From contig OY856188.1 of NCBI GenBank assembly GCA_963693315.1, positions 149,003,197 through 149,067,196 of the forward strand: a stretch of DNA of 64,000 nucleotides, in the 5' to 3' direction. Both the position numbers and the translations under genes were made by a program. This DNA is from Diogma glabrata. Taxonomy: Eukaryota > Arthropoda > Insecta > Diptera > Cylindrotomidae. The notes beneath the pieces were generated by a model. The model was not told the origin of the DNA and ran no database searches. It saw only the letters and a program-made list of their open reading frames with translations. Position 1 is the stretch's first letter. Each line of letters starts with the position of its first letter. Positions 38,962-51,704 of the stretch are shown piece by piece.

Positions 38962-40635
38962 ATTCAGTAAATTATTTGTGATGTAACATCACCCCGATGG
39001 AAAATCTCCCATCAAGAATAATATAAGAACTGAATCTAAAAAATTATGGTGCAAATTATGAAACTTTTTGCAATCCATACAATTTTAGAGCGATCTAGTT
39101 TCGAACCAATGAGAAAATTTTTAAACTTTAAAAAAGTTTATCATTCTCATCAGGGCTAGCCGACTAGATAAACTCTACCAAAAAATGTTAACGCTAATGA
39201 TTATAAACCAAAAATTAGGTTACAACTCTAGCGAAGTGTAAAAACAAAAAATTTACATAAACATACATTTAATAAATTCAGGTTTAGTCAATTAATTTCT
39301 CTGGTGATCACTGTTTTGTTATACTCTAGATTTTCTAGTATTGAATAACAAAATTGTATCTGTGAGAAGAAGATGACTAGTCTTCACTTGTGTCTATTGA
39401 CACATGATCAACAATTAATTCAGTAAATTATTTGTGATGTAACATCACCCCGATGGAAAATCTCCCATCAAGAATAATATAAGAACTGAATCTAAAAAAT
39501 TATGGTGCAAATTATGAAACTTTTTGCAATCCATACAATTTTAGAGCGATCTAGTTTCGAACCAATGAGAAAATTTTTAAACTTTAAAAAAGTTTATCAT
39601 TCTCATCAGGGCTAGCCGACTAGATAAACTCTACCAAAAAATGTTAACGCTAATGATTATAAACCAAAAATTAGGTTACAACTCTAGCGAAGTGTAAAAA
39701 CAAAAAATTTACATAAACATACATTTAATAAATTCAGGTTTAGTCAATTAATTTCTCTGGTGATCACTGTTTTGTTATACTCTAGATTTTCTAGTATTGA
39801 ATAACAAAATTGTATCTGTGAGAAGAAGATGACTAGATACAGATACAATTTTGTTATTCAATACTAGAAAATCTAGAGTATAACAAAACAGTGATCACCA
39901 GAGAAATTAATTGACTAAACCTGAATTTATTAAATGTATGTTTATGTAAATTTTTTGTTTTTACACTTCGCTAGAGTTGTAACCTAATTTTTGGTTTATA
40001 ATCATTAGCGTTAACATTTTTTGGTAGAGTTTATCTAGTCGGCTAGCCCTGATGAGAATGATAAACTTTTTTAAAGTTTAAAAATTTTCTCATTGGTTCG
40101 AAACTAGATCGCTCTAAAATTGTATGGATTGCAAAAAGTTTCATAATTTGCACCATAATTTTTTAGATTCAGTTCTTATATTATTCTTGATGGGAGATTT
40201 TCCATCGGGGTGATGTTACATCACAAATAATTTACTGAATTAATTGTTGATCATGTGTCAATAGACACAAGTGAAGACTAGTCATCTTCTTCTCACAGAT
40301 ACAATTTTGTTATTCAATACTAGAAAATCTAGAGTATAACAAAACAGTGATCACCAGAGAAATTAATTGACTAAACCTGAATTTATTAAATGTATGTTTA
40401 TGTAAATTTTTTGTTTTTACACTTCGCTAGAGTTGTAACCTAATTTTTGGTTTATAATCATTAACGTTAACATTTTTTGGTAGAGTTTATCTAGTCGGCT
40501 AGCCCTGATGAGAATGATAAACTTTTTTAAAGTTTAAAAATTTTCTCATTGGTTCGAAACTAGATCGCTCTAAAATTGTATGGATTGCAAAAAGTTTCAT
40601 AATTTGCACCATAATTTTTTAGATTCAGTTCTTAT
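38962..40635. mobile_element. Foldback element, tandem-duplicated arms
   Basis: A unit of about 420 bp starting ATTCAGTAAATTATTTGTGA occurs four times: direct at 38962 and 39418 (456-bp period), then inverted at about 39840 and 40296, giving an A-s-A / A'-s'-A' palindrome of 1.67 kb. The spacer s contains TGTGTCTATTGACACA, itself palindromic. The last inverted unit lacks ~55 bp relative to the first. Copies are almost identical; one visible difference is AACGCTAATG versus AACGTTAATG. AAGTCAGATTA flanks both sides (38951-38961 and 40636-40646), a likely 11-bp target duplication, and family X reads on through it. Non-coding. FB-type elements are considered MULE relatives, so the duplication length fits. 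Confidence 0.82.
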
Positions 40636-40646
40636 AAGTCAGATTA

Positions 40647-42440
<1,794 letters not shown>

Positions 42441-42611
42441 TTTTTTTTTTTTGTTTTTCCATCTTCGCTTATCACAAATAGTCGTTTGGCATCAAAATTT
42501 TTCCGAAATTCCGAGATGAAGCCCATTGCAATAGGTAGATTTTTATATGAAATTTACCTAAAAAGTAAAATTATTAGAAAAGTAAAAAAATAATAAAAAT
42601 ATGTTGTAATT

Positions 42612-42741
42612 TAACAGTCAAATTGCTATCTGGTTGAATTGTTTTTAGTCAAATTGTATTTAGTTGAATTGTTTTAATAGAATTGATTTTTAGACGAATT
42701 GTTTTTAGTTGAATTGCTTTAGTTAAATGGGCCGGTAACGC
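42612..42741. repeat. MULE right TIR, inverted array
   Basis: Complement of the left TIR: units TTTTTAGTTGAATTG, TTAGTCAAATTG and TTAGACGAATTG, ending TTTAGTTAAATGGGCC then GGTAACGC. Confidence 0.85.
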
Positions 42742-43310
42742 AATAGTATATTAAATCAGAAAATCGAAAACGAAAAAAAAAAGAAATTGACAGAGCGAAA
42801 GCGGCAAAACTTTCTACCATGTCCATTTCTGACAAAAGTTTTTACAGTGCCATTAATTCTTTAAAGTCTGTACCAAATCTTTTTATCCTATTAGTGACGG
42901 TGATTTAATCGTCACTGACCCAGCAAGAAAAACCACATTGCTCACGGAACGCTTTTCTTTGAACTCGACTGTTTTAGAAACTCCTAAAGAAAAACCACAA
43001 ATCCAGTCTTCATGAGTTAATATGAAAGATTTTTATTTCAAACCCAAAATCGTCGAAAAAATCTTAGGGGGTTTAAAAACCAGCAAAGCCTCCGATCTGG
43101 CCAACATTCCTCCTATTATTATAAAAACATTTTCAAAAGAACTTGCACCTACTCTTACCAAAATTCTACAACTACAACTTCTACAAAGCTAGCCAATGTC
43201 CAGCCCATCTGCCACAACGGAACAAAATGTGATATTTCAAATTATAAACCAATAACCTTGCTCTCAGGTCTATCTAAAATATATGAGCATTATATTAGTA
43301 CTAACCGCAG
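42742..43310 (+). pseudogene. LINE ORF2, right of MULE insertion
   Basis: In shifting frames: KKKKEIDRAKAAKLSTMS, DKSFYSAINSLKSVP, a TDPARKTTLLTERF block, NMKDFYFKPKIVEKILGGLK, TSKASDLANIPPIIIKTF, KELAPTLTKI, and NVQPICHNGTKCDISNYKPI-like residues followed by LLSGLSKIYEHYI (fingers). This is the region between linker and reverse-transcriptase palm in jockey/CR1-like ORF2. Frameshifts at about 42880 and 43190 inactivate it. It continues the fragment at 36948-37043. The homology stops at about 43310. Confidence 0.75.
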
Positions 43311-44430
43311 TAATGCCAAAGCGCGTGATTTTTTTTCCCGTTTGTAGGATATTTCATTTAAAACGGGAAAGCGGGCAAAAACTTGGCCAGTGCGGCCTTT
43401 TTCACAATTAATTGTAGAAGCGTTTTAAATTTTAAACTTATTCAAAATGATCACAACAACTATTTTTTTACTATGCTTACAGAAAGATGTTGATTACTCA
43501 ATAATTTTGATTAAATTAATCTGCCATTCATCGGCATTTGTATACAGTAAAATCGGTGAAATTTCAGCCTTCTGATGTTGATGTTCGGAATTTTCTTAGA
43601 AAAATAGAAACAAACGTTTCGAAAATTCCAAAAGCAATACCATATTATCTGAGTTTCAGGGATATTTTCACACTGCGAAACGAAAAATAAAATCACCTGC
43701 AACTACAAGATGGCTGCTTTCTATGCATCGATGCATTTTGAACATATTGAAATATTGTGATGTTTTGTATCATTATCTTGATTACGTATCGATTTAATTG
43801 AGATTTAAATTTAATGCTCTTTTTGATAGCAATACTATCTTATTCCACAAGTTGTATGAAGAGTCGAAACAAATATTGTGGTTGTTTTTGAAGTTTTCCC
43901 ATATAAACAATTGGATTTGTACATATGTATATTTGTTTTAATTGAAAGCTTGATGATTTTTCCTTAAAGAAACGGTAAAAATCGGGAAGTTTTGAAACGT
44001 CAACGAGAAATTTATTTTTTAAATTCTAGCATCACTGATACACACATATAAAAATTGGAAGACAAATCCGACAGTTAATTCGTTTTTCGAAACAAAAGAT
44101 CAACAACCGATCGAAACACACCGATTTACATCGTACAAATGAAATGCTTAGCACGAATCAATAGTTCCGGAGGCGTTCAATCCACAAAGGTTTTAAAGCC
44201 GTTCATCAACACCTCAACACGCATGTTGTTGTGGGACCTAGGCCTTAAAGGTATCTATGTGTGTTGAAATTTCTTCACAACAATTTTTATTGAAAAAAAT
44301 CGTTGGACTAAAACTTTTTCTGTGTGCGCCCCTGTCAGATATAAGTAAACATTTCTTTTATCAACTTAGAATTGAGCTTAGCTTCCAAACGTTCTTATTT
44401 TTCACTTCTACAAAACAAAGTAAAAAGTTA
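43310..44430. other. No gene; one MITE R scrap
   Basis: Non-coding. CATCAACACCTC and GTTGTTGTGGGACCTAGG at 44205-44250 are a fragment of MITE R. The 63- and 72-codon frames show no family resemblance. Confidence 0.4.
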
Positions 44431-44789
44431 AAACAGTGCGGAAAAATAAAACAGTGCGGAAAAATAAAACACTAGTCCTAAGTTTTCAATACGAGCGAAG
44501 TATTGAAGTATTGAAACTTAGGACGTGTGCTGAAAAAAATTCATTTCAAAACGAGTTGCACACAATGTTTTCTGCACTTGAGTACCACAATAGACAAAAA
44601 ATAAAAAAAAATTACAAAAAATCACTGCAAAAAAACTACGCAAAGTATTAATCGATCAACAATGTCTTGACAATATGCAAGTTGGATTATATGCAAGAAA
44701 AAAACGTCATTTGTTCTTGATTGTTCCCACACGACTAACGTGTTTTCATTTCACGTGTATTTTATTGAGAAACTGCAAAAAGCTCAGGG

Positions 44790-45984
44790 GAGGATTCCGA
44801 TTTGGAAGGAGCAGCAGAAAGACCTTTGCAAGGTTTACTGCCGTTAATATCCAAAGAATAATTCGAAAAAACGTATCGAGCGTTCAAACAATGGTGCAGT
44901 GAAAAAAAAAATTAAAGTGATTGACGAAAATAAGTTGCTTGCTTATTTCGATACCGAGATGAAACAATTCCAATCGTCAACTACATGGAGCATTTGATTT
45001 ACTCAATGTTAAAATCCACGTTGAACGTGAAGGACAAAATCGATACATCAAAATTCAACAATTTGCGAGCTCTTTTGAAGCGTAAAAATGACAATTATTT
45101 TGCAAAGAAATCAAGAATCTTCACCATTGAAGAAATCTACAAATTCCTGAAGGACGCTCCCGACGATGTTTATTTGGCTACGAAGGTAAAATTTGCTGAT
45201 AATTTTTTGTTTCATTTTCCTAACCTCACAATTTTAAGGTGGCCTTTATTGTCGGTGCCTATGGTGCTTGTCGACGAAGCGAACTGTTGAATTTGAACAT
45301 AAAGGATGTCGAATACATGGACAATGGCATTAAAATTACCGTACCGAAAACGAAAACCAAAATCATTCGACAATTTGTCATCAACAAAGGAAGTGATCGG
45401 GATGTAAATTGGTTGACATTTTCAAGATGTATTCAGCACTACCTCCTCATGGCGTTATCGCTGACAGATTGTTTTTGGGTTTTCGTAAAGGCAAATGCAT
45501 CAAACAGCCGATAGGCATTAACACGATTTGAGGCTATCCGAAAACAATTGCAATTTTCTTGAATCTTTCGTCACCGGGTGAGTACTCTGGTCATTGCTTC
45601 CGTCGATCGTCTGCATCCTTGTTGGCAGATTCGGGTGTGAATTTAACTAAAATTAAGCAACATGGTGGTTGGGAGTCTGATAAGGTTACAGAAAAATACA
45701 TTCAACATTCGCTCAACAATAAACGTAAAATTGCTGACAGCATCATGGGTTCCAAAATTGTTAGAGCTGATAACGTTTCAACCTCATTAACTACTGCTCA
45801 ATCCAGTGAATCAATCATTGAAAATAGCAATGTATCAGCCTGTACAACTGTTACAATAATTTCGAGTCAAACAAGCCGAACAAACTTGAAAGTGGTTGGA
45901 GAGCCTTTGCCACAACCACCGATTCCTGGAGGATATTCATTCAATTACTTGCAGAATTGCTCTTTCTACTTTAGTCAAAAGTAA
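44790..45984 (+). pseudogene. Crypton-like tyrosine recombinase pseudogene
   Basis: The N-terminal SAM-like domain reads FEKTYRAFKQWCSEKK then VIDENKLLAYFDTEMKQF (about 44860-44975), NNLRALLKRKNDNYF and RIFTIEEIYKFLKDAP to 45185. Across a 53-bp intron the catalytic domain follows: VAFIVGAYGACRRSELLNL (first catalytic Arg), KITVPKTKTKIIRQFVI (beta strand, Lys), RLFLGFRKGKCIKQPIG (shifted frame), then YSGHCFRRSSASLLADSG (His-x-x-Arg), IKQHGGWESDKVTEKYIQHS (Trp/His and the Tyr nucleophile). All canonical residues R..K..HxxR..Y are visible. The C-terminal tail ends in YLQNCSFYF. Breaks: an in-frame TAA near 44865, a frameshift in an A run near 44910, a frameshift at about 45440 and a stop near 45530. 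The exact start is unknown. Confidence 0.82.
45186..45238 (+). other. Predicted 53-bp GT-AG intron
   Basis: GTAAAATTTGCTGA begins it; CTAAC-like branch sequence CCTAACCTC and CAATTTTAAG end it. Removing it joins the recombinase frame without loss of residues between LATK and VAFIVGAYG, matching continuous family proteins. The length is typical of short dipteran introns. Confidence 0.75.
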
Positions 45985-46364
45985 TGTTTTCATTCATTTC
46001 TACTTTATTAATAAAAATGTTTACCAACACAAACGCACAGTTTCGTCTTTTAAATTGGCAGCAGTGCGGAAATGGAAAAGCAGTGCTGAAATGAAGAATC
46101 AGTGCGGAAATAACTCACTTTTCCGCACTCAAATGAGTTTCGATATATGTCGTATTATGGTACTCGAGTGCAGAAATAAATTTTTCTTTATTTCTATGCA
46201 AAACAAAAATTAAAGTTTGAATAGGGAATTTATTATTCATTGACAAAAAATTGAAATGGTTGCTTGAATTTAGTTTGAGATATAAATTAAATAAGATTTA
46301 AATGTTGAATATTTTAAAATTTTATTAATTAATAGATTAAATAACGGCTAAAGAAAAAATTTAA

Positions 46365-48060
46365 CGTTTTACTCGGACTAAAAATGGATTTTGGAACTCG
46401 TAAAATTGCGGTACACCGCTATCGCGTCGCACCGCAACATTTTTCTCGTCCCAAAATCCATCATTTTTTGTAGTAAAACAAATAACTATTATTAAACGAA
46501 ATAATAAAAATATGGAGGAGCTGAAATCTCAATTCTGAGATATCAAGACTTCGGTCTGGGTTAAGGATTTTGATATAGTTTTCGGCAAAAAACTTTTATG
46601 AGGACAAGGATTTTAGTTTTGGGCACCGGTGTATATCAAAGATAACTCTTTGTTAAAGTATAAGTATTTTTTTATCTCTGTTTAGAAATTTATTACAAAA
46701 CCAACACAAAACATACGTTGCCGGAAAATTATAACAGATCGTAAATTAAAATAAATTAGTGAAAAGATGATACACTCAGCAAACTACTCAAAAACCTCTT
46801 CATTTAGCGTTTCGAGAAAATATTACAAAATCACAAATTCATATTTCTTTCAAAACTCCAAAAATATTGTAAAAATTAAATAAAAATTCAAACTTTTTTT
46901 CAAAATTCTAAAAATATTCCAAAAATTATTACAAAATCAAAGATTAAAATTTTTTCAAAAATTCTAAAAACATTGCAAAAATTATAACAAAATCAAAAGT
47001 TGAAACTTTTTTCAAAATTCCAAAAATGTTCCAAAAATTAGAATAAAATCAAAGATTTAAACTTTTTCTAAATACCAATAATATTCCAAAAATTCTTAAA
47101 TATTCAAAATTTTTCTAAAATTCTAAAAATATTGCAAAAATAATTAGAAAATCAAAAATACAAACTTTTTTCAGCATTCCAAAAATATTTCAAAAACTAT
47201 AACAAACTCAAAAATTTCCATGTACAATTTCTTTTCATATACATTTACGTCATAAAAACAGCTACATTTTTTTTTCAAAAAATTGGCTAAAAAAATAAAT
47301 GAAATTATTTTTTGACACACTTGACATTATGTTTTTGACAAACTTATAATGCCATAATTCTCAATAATAATAATAAAATTTCATTTCAAACAAATAATTA
47401 ATTTTATTATTTTCCAAAAAATAGGGTAAAAAAGTAAATTAAAATCTTTCTTTTGACACACTTGACAACATTTTTTTGACAAACTTATAATGCCATAATT
47501 CTTAATAATAATAATAAAATTTCATTTCAAACAAAAATTAATTTTGATTTTTTCCAAAAAGTGGGTAAAAAATAAATAAAAATCTATCTTTTGACACACT
47601 TGACAACATTTTTTTGACAAAACTATAATGCACTAATCTAGATTTTGGTCTCACATACCAATCCCAACCATCAAGATTTCTTCAAATTCAATGTTTCTAC
47701 TCGTAAACACTTAAAATGCAGGTTTTTTAAGCAAAAAATATACAAATGTCCTTGTTTTGACACACTTGACGATTTTTTTGATACACTTCCGGTACAGTTA
47801 TCGAACACATCGTCCTTTCGGCTCTTTCCATTGAGTAAACCTATTTTTAGAAAAAAAAATTTTTGAAATCCGTCAAGCGCTTTTCTAGATTTCGTCAGTT
47901 GTGACGGCCGGACGGCCAACAGACAGACACACATTTTTTTTGCTTTTTTAGAATCAGTAGGTCCTATAACGTCGAGAAATGCCAAAAAGTGGGGGTAAGA
48001 ATTTCACTTTGAGCTCATGAATGTAATACTTAGGTCTTTCAGACCGAAGTAATGATTGAA
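46365..48060. repeat. Repeat family Y, copy 2
   Basis: Matches 10790-11640 in order (GAGATATCAAGACTTCGGT; CTTCCGGTACAGTTATCGA; GAGAAATGCCAAAAAGTG). It begins with an inverted pair, GTTTTACTCGG / AGTAAAAC enclosing ATGGATTTTGG / CCAAAATCCAT, at 46368-46486. Internal arrays: about seven ~60-bp AAAATTCTAAAAATATTCCA units (46850-47210), then ~130-bp units with TTGACACACTTGACA (47277-47640). The 104-codon minus frame at 47671-47985 overlaps the conserved block but is not open in the other copy. Confidence 0.75.
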
Positions 48061-48137
48061 AAGACTAGGCAAAATAAAAAACTTCTAAAAAGTAGCTACT
48101 TTCGCTTTTTCGAAAATATTTTTTTCAAATTTAGCAA

Positions 48138-48245
48138 CAGTGGATTAGCATTTTATATTGATGTAAAAGCAAAGTTGAATTATTTTTTGTTTTTTGTTAG
48201 GGACATAAAAGTTAGTGGGCCTGTAATTATTTAGCAAATTTGGAG
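48138..48245. repeat. Repeat Z, copy 2
   Basis: Same block as 18525-18645. Followed by unrelated non-coding sequence to 48540. Confidence 0.75.
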
Positions 48246-48545
48246 GTCCGGAAGGGCCTCAAAAATGGCAAAAACTGTTTTTTTGGTGTTTTTTGAGTAG
48301 GTCGCTTCACTATTTTTGAAATATTTTGGGCTCTAATGATCATTAAAAAAAAATGGAAAATGTTTGTGATTAAATTTTGAATCCATCAAGGGGGGTTAGG
48401 TACTTTATAAGTGTAACCTAACCTCAAAAAACCGAATCGCGTAACATTTTTTTTTACTACATTTATGATAAGGGGCGGAAAAAGCGTCGAATTTTCATGA
48501 AAATTTCAGGGAACATGTATTTTAATAGTCTTAATATGGGATTTA
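48246..48545. other. Spacer, nothing recognised
   Basis: Non-coding; includes a chance TAACCTAACCTC at 48413-48424. Confidence 0.4.
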
Positions 48546-48549
48546 ATTT

Positions 48550-48995
48550 TTATGAAAAAAATAATATTTTTTATACATAAATTTAAATAAATTATTTAAA
48601 AAATAATTAAAATAAAATAGAAATGAAAATAAATTAAAACATATACCAACCTTTTCTTTATTACCATAGTCTTTCAACTGACAAGGCGATAACTAAACTA
48701 TATGAGAAATTTTTCAAACTATGTATTTCTAAAAGGGATAATACTCTAGTGAAATTTAAAAATAATGACATAGATCGGCAAATTCATGGCTACAGTACTG
48801 GCCCAATAACAATAGCCAAGTAATATTTACCATTCATGGGCCAGTGCTTGGCCATTCAAAGGTAACAATATACTGGCTATTTTCTGTATACCGTAGATCG
48901 GCCGATGATTGGTTCTAGTATTGGCCCAGCAACAATAGCCAAGTACTGTTAACCATTAATGGACCAGTGCTTGGCCGTATGTCCATGTCTGGCAA
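48550..48995. repeat. Modular foldback: core plus GGCCAGT arm
   Basis: AT-rich lead (AAATTTAAATAAATTATTT, ACATATACCAACCTTTTC) as at 8800-8880, then the shared core (GGCGATAACTAA at 48685, ATAATACTCTAGTGAA at 48739), then an arm with two rounds of TACTGGCCCA / CCAGTGCTTGGCC / CAATAGCCAAGTA. Only one arm is present. Confidence 0.65.
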
Positions 48996-49225
48996 AACCT
49001 ACTTGGGTTACCATATATATGGTATTATTTATGCTATTATCATGTATTTTGCATAAAAGTGAAATATGCAATTCAAATTAATAAAAAATATATTTTTTAA
49101 AATTATACATAACCTACAAACCTTTTTTTTCTTGCAATGCCCTAAATTGCTTTTGGTGAATAATTAAAATTAAACTAACAAAATATATGACGTAATAATA
49201 AAAATAGCAGTTAAAATAGTATATA
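48996..49225. other. AT-rich spacer
   Basis: Nothing recognised beyond a palindromic ACCATATATATGGT at 49011. Confidence 0.4.
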
Positions 49226-49645
49226 ACCCGTAAAACAATTTCGGAAAAAATGCATGAAATGTGCACTAATTGTGCATGACACAATATGTCTGTGCACAAA
49301 ATTGTTTATAATACATGTCATGCACATGATGTGAGCCATACCATGCACATGTTGTAAAACGCCTTAGCACATATATGCACAGATATTTCAGACTCATTTG
49401 CATCAAATGTGCACTAAAATGTTCACAATATGTTCATTCACAGCTTTGCAGCAATGTATACATTTTTCAGACACATGTTGGCGGCATGTGCATCACCAGA
49501 TTTACAGAAAGTTTGTATTTTGTTCAGGAAATTTTCAGATTCATTTTAGACACAAATGCACCACTCATGCATTTACATTTTCACGATGAATTTACAAAAA
49601 ATACATAAATTTTCTGTATACTTCTTAGAAACATGTTTATGACAT
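49225..49645. repeat. TGCACATG-rich arm (left)
   Basis: Dense in degenerate units of TGTGCAC, CATGCACATG and ACATGTTG (over a dozen in 350 bp). Similar units recur at 50430-50770, flanking a core copy. The 60-77-codon frames across it are repeat-derived. Confidence 0.6.
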
Positions 49646-50213
49646 CCCGAGCAGAAATTTGTCAGGGCTCAAGTAAGGTCTTGTTCAGGTTTGCCCTAGT
49701 CCGGATCAGGCATTGGTAGGGCAGTCTGATTGGGCTCTGATCATGAGTGTAACGGTTTTTCCCATAAGGTCCTGATTGGCATTACCGGATCAGGCCCTGA
49801 TTGGGATATCCGGAACAGACCCTGATATATATTTATATATTATATACATAAATTTTTCAAATTAAAACAAAAAATTACAATGGTTAACACTATAACATAC
49901 ATACCACCTTAATCACTATTATTATAGTCTTTTTAGCCGAGAAGCGATAACTAAAACATACATGAAACGATTTTAACTATATATTTTTTAAATGGATAAT
50001 ACTCTTGTGAATTTTAACCAATTGAAATTTCAGCTAGGGGTAAAATACGAAAAACCTGATCAGGGCCGTATATATTCAAATAAGGTTAACTTTAAAAGGG
50101 TATTCTAAATCAGGCCCGGAATAGGCCCACACCAGATTGCCCTTGTAGGACTGACCAGGCCCTGATCACACCCTGACTGTATTTAGGTTTTCCCTAACTA
50201 ATTTCTGCTCGGG
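49646..50213. mobile_element. MITE with CCCGAGCAGAAATT ends
   Basis: The left CCCGAGCAGAAATTTGTCAG and the right (minus strand) CCCGAGCAGAAATTAGTTAG are inverted ends. Both arms are full of CCTGATCAGGGCC and GATCAGGCC variants, GC-richer than surroundings, facing inward. The middle (49895-50035) is the shared core with AGCCGAGAAGCGATAACTAA at 49935. Non-coding; 568 bp. Flanking bases do not show a clear duplication. Confidence 0.78.
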
Positions 50214-50775
50214 GTATTACAAAATATCAAATAAATTTGTTAATAGAAATATCATAGCCTTATACTAACCAATGTGTAGTCATAACACAGCCGCTGTTAT
50301 CATAGTCTTTAAGCCGAGAAGGGAAAACTAAAGTATAGAATTTTGTAAACTATGTTCTTAAATGGATAGAACTCTAGTGAATTTTAACCAACTGAAATTT
50401 ATATATTTCGTACACGTACGTACGTCTACCTGTATATAGGACATTTCGTAAACAATTTTATAAACAAATGCACAAATACAAAATTACACGGTGAACATTT
50501 GTTTAAAGTAAACATGTATACATGTATACAAAATGTGCATAAAATATTGTGTTTAAATTTCTATGCACATTTTGTATACATGTTTACATGATTTAAAAAT
50601 GTTAAATTAAAACAAATTTGTATGACGTTAGTACTCAAATACATTTATACTTCAACTAAATTTTAAATACACACTAGAATATTTCCAAAAAATTAGAAAA
50701 TTAGTCAAAATAAAATGTGCACGAAATGTGCACCTACTCGTTCACCATGCACATGATGTTTGTCGGGTAAGTAAT
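50214..50775. repeat. Shared core plus TGCACATG arm (right)
   Basis: 50288-50400 is another copy of the core (AGCCGAGAAGGGAAAACTAA, ACTCTAGTGAATTTTAACCA). It is followed by an arm rich in ATGTGCA, CATGTATACATG and CATGCACATGATG, ending near TTGTCGGGTAAG at 50770. Confidence 0.6.
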
Positions 50776-51052
50776 TGATTAAGCAAAAATTGTAATAATA
50801 ATTTAAACTGAGGATGACATAAGTCGAAATCGATATTCAATAAAATAAAAATAAAATTCAAATTGTTACTATAAGGAAGTTTATATTATTACTAATAAAA
50901 TAAAAATTTTAAAAATAAACAGCAAAAAGTATATTTTTAAATATTGCATTTTAATTCAAAAGTGACAAAAGCACACAAACAGTGAATAATAGGGAAAACC
51001 ATAATAACACATATAGAATTTTCAATTGAAAACATAATAAAACATAATTGCA

Positions 51053-51700
51053 TTTGATCGAATTTGGCATGTTAACTTGATCAACAAGCTCGTTGTGTAT
51101 GGTTTTCATCCCGAAGTCGTGAAGTTGATTCAAAATTTTCTGTCTAACCGATACATTTCGGTATCTATAGATGGCCATTCTTCTGAGTCTAAATTAATTA
51201 ACGCTGGTGTACCCCAAGGCTCAGTTTTATCTCCTACTTTATTTTTAATCTATATCAACGAACTGTTGCAAATCACCAGTAACCCAATAAATAGTTTTGC
51301 AGATGATAGTACACTGCACAAGTCATTCGTCCCCCTATATCTTCAAAGGGTAAAATGCATGAACGAATAAATCCCGTCCGGAGAGACGCTGTCATAAATG
51401 TAGACGAGGACCTAAAAAAAGTCACTAATTGGGGTGACAAAAATTTGGTCAATTTTATAATTCCACCAAAACACAGCTATTGATTGTTTCCAGATCAAAG
51501 ACCAAGTTTCCCAACGATATTTCAATTAATATGTGTGACGACCAAATAGGCGAATGTGAAAGCATTCGTTCATTGGGAGTCACAATATCCAATGACTTAC
51601 TCTGGAACGATCATATAATGGCCATGGCAAAGAGCGCGTCAAGAAAACTCGGCCTCCTCAATAGATGTAAAAAATATTTTACTTCGCATCAAGAGTGAGT
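51053..51700 (+). pseudogene. LINE reverse-transcriptase fragment
   Basis: Starts within palm motif A (FDRIWHVNLINKLVVYGF) and continues FLSNRYISVSIDGHSSE, INAGVPQGSVLSPTLF, INELL, and SFADDSTLH (active-site FADD box, 51295-51320). After frame breaks near 51370 and 51460 it continues DEDLKKVTNW, SRSKTKFPN, ECESIRSLGVTISNDLLW and ASRKLGLLNRCKKYF, where it is cut by the tandem array. Close to but distinct from the 34.2-kb copy. The 5' edge is preceded by AT-rich sequence without a target duplication. Confidence 0.85.
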
Positions 51701-51704
51701 CATT

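Larger units (their letters stand above)
44569..46176 (+). mobile_element. Tyrosine-recombinase element with inverted repeats
   Basis: A 24-bp inverted repeat (44569-44592 and 46153-46176; core TTTCTGCACT and GAGTACCA, 22 of 24 matching) brackets a Crypton-like recombinase pseudogene, giving a 1.6-kb unit. Just outside or inside both ends are copies of CAGTGCGGAAA: two at 44436-44462 and two, plus a CAGTGCTGAAA variant and an inverted copy, at 46062-46130. A hairpin TCCTAAGTTTTCAATAC / GTATTGAAACTTAGGA lies at 44476-44523. Classical Cryptons are described without terminal inverted repeats, so whether these are true termini or neighbouring repeats is open. No target duplication was found. Confidence 0.5.

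Noticed and set aside
48413..48424. TAACCTAACCTC resembling the insect telomere repeat
   Set aside because: Only two imperfect units; no array.
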